The position numbers and the translations under genes were made by a program. Shown here one piece after another: positions 60,448-64,000 of a stretch of 64,000 nucleotides of DNA. Each line of letters opens with the position of its first letter. Position 1 is the stretch's first letter. The notes under the pieces are model-generated. The model worked only from the letters and a program-made list of their open reading frames with translations, ran no database searches and was not told where the DNA came from. Source of the DNA: Myxococcales bacterium 68-20 (lineage in GTDB: Bacteria > Myxococcota_A > Polyangia > Polyangiales > Polyangiaceae); contig MKVQ01000005.1 in the NCBI GenBank assembly GCA_001899635.1, positions 186,001 to 250,000 of the forward strand, given 5' to 3'.

Positions 60448-61860
60448 TCATCGCGTGACCTGGAACGGAATGCGGAGGCGCGTCGTGACGCCCGGGCGCG
60501 TCCGATCCTGGCGCTGCCGGCGTACGGCTGGGTCGGGGCTCGCCGCATCCGCGACCTCGACACGCGGCGATGCCGAGAGATCGGCGATGTGGTCGCCGAG
60601 ATCCAACTTGGGAAGACCGAGCTGGGCGAGCCGACCGAGCGGGACCTCGTGCTCCGCCGTGAGGACACGGAACCGCGCGCCGCCACGCGCCGTGTCGACG
60701 ACGGTCAGCGTGTAGAGGGCGCCGACGTCCATCGCCGACCACTCGAAGCCGAGCCCGCGCTGGGAGAAGCTTCCGCCTGTCTCGGGCCGCACCATCTCTG
60801 GCCCCGCCGCCAGCTCGAGCGCGATCGGATGCACCGAGAGAGGCCGCGCGCCCGACCAGACCTCGGTCGAGCGATGAAAAGCTCCGCGCGCGTCGCTCTG
60901 CGGGTGGCGAGCCGAGACCGTGGCGCGCACCTCCACTCGCGGGATGAGCGGCAGGCGAATCGTCATGGATGCGGCGGGCGCCGCCGCGAAGACGAAGCCC
61001 GGAGCCTGGCTGGCGCGAGCTCCCGACACGTCGAGAGCCACCGACGTCGTCCAGCTCCAGTCGACGAGCGCTTCACCACCGCCCTTCGCCCCGATGTCGA
61101 CCGCGTCCGTCGCGGGCACCGGCTCTGGAGCGACGACGCCCACGTCCAGCGTGTCGCCGGGAGCAGAGGCCACACCGTCGATGCGCGCGTAGGCGAACGA
61201 CGCGTTCGAAGCATCGTCCACGAGGACGTGCACGTCGATGAGCTCGTCGGGCTGGAGCGCGAGGCCTCGCCACCCGTGCGCGACGTCGACCACGAGCACG
61301 CCGTCGCCCTTCCCGCACGGGACCGTCGTGGTCCCCGCCCCCGACGGCGAGGTCGTCACGACGGTGACACGACACGATGCTCCACACCCCGGCGCGCGGA
61401 CGCCGACACGGATCGTCTGGCGCGCGGGAGAAGGCGTCGGGCCGTCACGCTCGAAGATCTCGATGTACGGATCCGGACGCAGGAGCCCGAGATGGACCGT
61501 CGCCGGACTGGACGCGCCCGGCGCGACGACGAGGTCGTACGGCACGGCGACTTCGCCGGTCGCAAAGCGACCACGACCGTCCGTCACGACGTCGTATCGA
61601 GCGCCTCGCGCATCGACGATCCTGACCGTCCGACCGCCGATCGGCTCGTCGAGATCGGTCGCGACCCAGCCGGAGACGTCGACCCGCTCGACGACGGCCT
61701 CTCGCTCAGCAGGTGTCTCTTCCGGGACGGCAACACGTGGCGGCGTCTCCGTCGGAGCGGCCCTCGGCACCTGCCCTCCTTCGCTCCCGCACGCAGCAGA
61801 GAGTCCGACGGAGAGAACGACGAACAGAGCCTGACAGCCGGCGGCAACGAGTCTTCGCAT
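60448..61860 (-). CDS. Lipoprotein with carboxypeptidase-regulatory-like beta domain
   Basis: 470 residues. MRRLVAAGCQALFVVLSVGL followed by SAACG is a lipoprotein signal. Residues about 60-125 (VDVSGWVATDLDEPIGGRTV, RYDVVTDGRGRFATGEVAVP) have the pattern of carboxypeptidase-regulatory / CNA-B-like domains. The rest is beta-rich without recognisable enzymes (GLGFEWSAMDVGALYTLTVV). The start at 61860 is fixed by the signal; the frame is open far beyond on both sides but that is antisense shadow of the next gene. Confidence 0.75.
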   Translation of the reverse strand: MRRLVAAGCQALFVVLSVGLSAACGSEGGQVPRAAPTETPPRVAVPEETPAEREAVVERVDVSGWVATDLDEPIGGRTVRIVDARGARYDVVTDGRGRFATGEVAVPYDLVVAPGASSPATVHLGLLRPDPYIEIFERDGPTPSPARQTIRVGVRAPGCGASCRVTVVTTSPSGAGTTTVPCGKGDGVLVVDVAHGWRGLALQPDELIDVHVLVDDASNASFAYARIDGVASAPGDTLDVGVVAPEPVPATDAVDIGAKGGGEALVDWSWTTSVALDVSGARASQAPGFVFAAAPAASMTIRLPLIPRVEVRATVSARHPQSDARGAFHRSTEVWSGARPLSVHPIALELAAGPEMVRPETGGSFSQRGLGFEWSAMDVGALYTLTVVDTARGGARFRVLTAEHEVPLGRLAQLGLPKLDLGDHIADLSASPRVEVADAASPDPAVRRQRQDRTRPGVTTRLRIPFQVTR

Positions 61861-62157
61861 GCGCGGCCCTCGAACAAGCTCCGTGCCGCCGGCTCGATCG
61901 CGCGATGTCGGCGAGTTGCGATGTTTCCCCCCCTGGCCCGCGCCAGATCGGGCCTGGCCCGGGCCACCCCGGAGCAGGACCAGGACCATCGGAGCCGAGT
62001 GGGGGCGGAACGTTCTATCCGCCGCGCGACAGCGTCTCTCCGCGAGCAGCGACGGGCCATGACCTACGCCAGCGCTCATGAGCACGCACCGACGCGATCG
62101 TGCGCGGTCTCGAGCGAATCGTTGCATCCACGGCCTCGGACGCTGTATTCGGGGCCG

Positions 62158-63492
62158 ATGACCGAACTCTCTCGGGCCGTGAACGATCTCGTAGCCGCTG
62201 CCACGCACGGGGTCGAGCCGCGCGCGTTGAAGAGCACCGTCGAGAAGATGCTCGACGCGTTCGACGCATCCGCCGCTCCCGGGCGCGACGCTGCCATCCG
62301 CTCGATCGGACGTGCCCTCGGCAAGGTCGACGGCCGCGGAGCGCAGATCCTCGCGCTCGCGCTCGGCGCGCTCGTCGAGAGCGGCGCCTCGCCCGAGGTC
62401 GCATGGCCGGCCGTCGGCAAGGGCCTCTCCGACCTCCTCGATCAGGCGACGGCCTTCGCCAGTGCCGCCGTGAAGCACGCACGAGACGAGCACGTCGACA
62501 CCGCGATCGAGTCGTCCGGCGCCGCCGTGGCGAAGAAGATGCCGCGTGAAGGAGAGGCCTGGAAGGCGCTGCCCTCGCGATGCCTCGCTGCCGTCGCGTG
62601 CCTCACCCGCTCGAAGCAGATCCGGAAGCGCGCCGGCAAGGACGAGACACTCGTGGAAGCGGCATGGCCGCTCTCGGATGTCGTGTCCGAGGTCGGCTAT
62701 CTGTTGCAGGCGCTCCGCATCGTCGACGACGAGACCTTCGTCGTCCTCGCGCCGGGCGCGCACCGTGGATGGCGCGTCACCGTCGACGCGATGGCCTCGA
62801 ATGCCGAGCTCTATGTCCTGCTCGCCGACGCCCTCGTGGGCGAGGGCAAGCCAGGCCCCAAGACGAAAGCCCCCGCGCGGCTCCCGGGCAAGCGGCCAGA
62901 TCCAAGGGCGGTCGCCGCGATTCGCGAAGGCGCACACCCACCGAAGGGTGCGTCTTCGGTGAAGGTTCCGTTCCACCTCGTCGCGTGGACCGCGGTCGAG
63001 GAAGGTGGCCTCCCGCCGACCACGCCACACGAGACCGATCACTGGATCCGGATGGAGGGCATCCCCGCGGACATCCCGCTTGGGGCCGGCAAGGAGCGCG
63101 TCGTCCTTCTGCAGGACGCCCCGTATCCGGAGCCCATCCCCGTCGCGCCGTCGTTCGAATCGCTCCGGCCCGAGGTGCGGATCGAACGGGAGCTCTCGGC
63201 CTCCGAGGTCGACCGCGCGATGCTCACGCTTGGAAAGGCGGCGGCGAAGGCGCGTCCGACGACGGCGGAAGCCCCGACGAACGCGAAGACGAAAGCTCCG
63301 ACGAAGGCGAAGACGAAAGCCCCGACGAAGGCGAAGACGAAAGCCCCGACGAAGGCGAAGACGAAAGCCCCGACGAAGGCGAAGACGAAAGCCCCGACGA
63401 AGGCGAAGGCGAAAGCTCCGACGAAGGCGAAGACGAAAGCTCCGACGAAGGCGAAGGCGAAAGCCCCGACGAAGGCGAAGGCGAAGGCCTGA
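62158..63492 (+). CDS. Protein with histone-H1-like lysine/alanine/proline repeat tail
   Basis: 444 residues. Residues 1-370 form a soluble, mostly helical then alpha/beta domain (LSRAVNDLVAAATHGVEPRA, GWRVTVDAMASNAELYVLLA, HLVAWTAVEEGGLPPTTPHE) that I cannot assign. The tail from about residue 373 is nine copies of PTKAK[T/A]KA, encoded by a 24-base repeat. Such tails (as in AlgP or bacterial H1-like proteins) bind DNA. ATG at 62158 lies 8 bases after TGTATT. The tail overlaps, antisense, the end of the nuclease gene that follows on the minus strand. Confidence 0.78.
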   Translation: MTELSRAVNDLVAAATHGVEPRALKSTVEKMLDAFDASAAPGRDAAIRSIGRALGKVDGRGAQILALALGALVESGASPEVAWPAVGKGLSDLLDQATAFASAAVKHARDEHVDTAIESSGAAVAKKMPREGEAWKALPSRCLAAVACLTRSKQIRKRAGKDETLVEAAWPLSDVVSEVGYLLQALRIVDDETFVVLAPGAHRGWRVTVDAMASNAELYVLLADALVGEGKPGPKTKAPARLPGKRPDPRAVAAIREGAHPPKGASSVKVPFHLVAWTAVEEGGLPPTTPHETDHWIRMEGIPADIPLGAGKERVVLLQDAPYPEPIPVAPSFESLRPEVRIERELSASEVDRAMLTLGKAAAKARPTTAEAPTNAKTKAPTKAKTKAPTKAKTKAPTKAKTKAPTKAKTKAPTKAKAKAPTKAKTKAPTKAKAKAPTKAKAKA

Positions 63493-64000
63493 GGCCGCCC
63501 GAGGCCGCCCGAAGCGCCGCGGCATACAGACTGAACGCGTCGATCGCGCCACGGTAGGGCACCACCGCGGGCGACTCGACGGAGATGAAACGCGCGTCGA
63601 CACATACGAGCATCGGGACACCGAGCGCAGCGGCCGCCGCGAGCTTGCACTCCAGATACTCCGGCGTCGCGAACGGCACGACGTCGACCAGGACCCTCTG
63701 CGCCGACCACTCCAAGGCGAAGTCGGGGAGGACGAGCGTCGATCCCGCACGCACCGGCTCGGGGTGCAGGTCGACGCGGACGCCGGCGGAGCGAAGGGCG
63801 CGGGCGACTCGGCGCGCGAGCCTTCCGTCCGGCGCCGCCGGCACCGTCGACGCGAACGCGATCGCGCCGTCGCGTTCGAGAGCGAGCACCGCGCTCCGAT
63901 CGCCGAGCGTGACCCGCGCGCGAAGCGACCACGACGGCGCCGCCATGAGCGCGGGTACGAAGCGCGCGATCATGCGCCCATACTTCGCGGTGTCGTGGAA
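63224..64000 (-). CDS. DUF790-type nuclease (Bax1-like), 5' end outside the window
   Basis: The minus frame is open to base 64000 and beyond: the first residues, FHDTAKYGRMIARFVPALMA, fit the lead-in of DUF790/Bax1 proteins, so the ATG at 63973 is internal. The nuclease-type core TLVLPDFALEWSAQRVLVDV then VPFATPEYLECK resembles a PD-(D/E)xK site, and LGVPMLVCVDARF follows. In archaea and some bacteria this family pairs with the XPB helicase. After SLYAAALRA the frame enters the antisense of the neighbour's 24-base repeats and ends in a Ser/Pro-rich tail (LSPSPSSEL, SSSPSSGL), stopping at 63224. Confidence 0.78.
   Translation of the reverse strand, partial: FHDTAKYGRMIARFVPALMAAPSWSLRARVTLGDRSAVLALERDGAIAFASTVPAAPDGRLARRVARALRSAGVRVDLHPEPVRAGSTLVLPDFALEWSAQRVLVDVVPFATPEYLECKLAAAAALGVPMLVCVDARFISVESPAVVPYRGAIDAFSLYAAALRAASGGLRPSPSPSSGLSPSPSSELSSSPSSELSPSPSSGLSSSPSSGLSSSPSSGLSSSPSSGLSSSPSSELSSSRSSGLPPSSDAPSPPPFQA
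63274..63489. repeat. Nine tandem copies of a 24-base coding repeat
   Basis: The unit is CCGACGAAGGCGAAGACGAA followed by AGCC, with a few substitutions (AAC for AAG in the first copy, GCG for ACG in the sixth, eighth and ninth). Plus-strand reading gives PTKAKTKA; minus-strand reading in the nuclease frame gives Ser/Pro-rich octamers. The low divergence points to recent expansion. Confidence 0.9.

Noticed and set aside
63274-63489. CRISPR array
   Set aside because: The repeats are contiguous 24-base coding units without spacers.
61861-63750. Extension of the 60448-61860 lipoprotein frame upstream to 63750
   Set aside because: The extension is antisense to the Lys-rich repeat protein; the lipoprotein signal at 61860 marks the real start.

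Overview
The window reads as a stretch of chromosome from a very GC-rich myxobacterium, most likely Polyangia-like (relatives of Sorangium, Sandaracinus or Labilithrix). The evidence is indirect but consistent. There are five eukaryotic-type Ser/Thr kinase genes, one of them a fragment. There is a sigma-70-type factor resembling a family I know only from myxobacteria. There are many short-lived-looking lipoproteins of no known function, two copies of a TPR plus PEGA-like secreted protein, and almost uniform G/C at third codon positions. No rRNA, tRNA, CRISPR array, prophage or replication origin was seen.

Layout. 1-7.2 kb is housekeeping: methylmalonyl-CoA epimerase (cut by the window edge), a PlsB-type acyltransferase, a MepA-type murein endopeptidase overlapping a solitary DNA methyltransferase, and the precorrin-2 dehydrogenase half of siroheme synthase. 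8.0-15.5 kb is an assimilatory sulfur locus. On the minus strand lie an ABC ATPase, a permease and uroporphyrinogen-III methyltransferase, then an XRE-cupin regulator; on the plus strand lie APS kinase, siroheme sulfite reductase, APS reductase and a Tat-exported solute-binding protein. Both promoters share a TTAT-NN-TAGACACA box that may be the regulator's operator. 15.6-28.1 kb holds kinases interleaved with trmFO, a bifunctional Rel/SpoT protein and hemW, ending in a zinc-finger kinase divergent from the sigma factor. 28.2-34 kb has an active/inactive M16 protease pair, a YhbY-domain protein and an atypical kinase.

From 33.6 to 34.5 kb is a long non-coding leader with stacked stem-loops, followed by a B12-dependent ribonucleotide reductase (34.5-38.1 kb). 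38.2-41.5 kb contains a lone relative of AbiJ-type abortive-infection proteins and a three-gene operon of zinc-ribbon proteins with an M48 protease. 41.5-44.7 kb has an exported LigB-like dioxygenase, a DUF4846 lipoprotein and MscS. At 44.8-46.7 kb is a complete group II intron. Its ends can be fixed because the target, a dispersed palindromic repeat, exists as an uninterrupted copy at 10.6 kb. 46.8-64 kb is mostly exported proteins of unknown function with aspartokinase, RimK and a crotonase. It ends in a lysine-rich repeat protein whose 24-bp repeat array is shared, antisense, with the tail of a DUF790-type nuclease gene that runs off the window.

A recurrent feature is a -10-like element (mostly TA-NNN-T, often preceded by C or GC) only 5-10 bases before the start codon of many genes. 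This suggests very short or absent 5' leaders in this organism.
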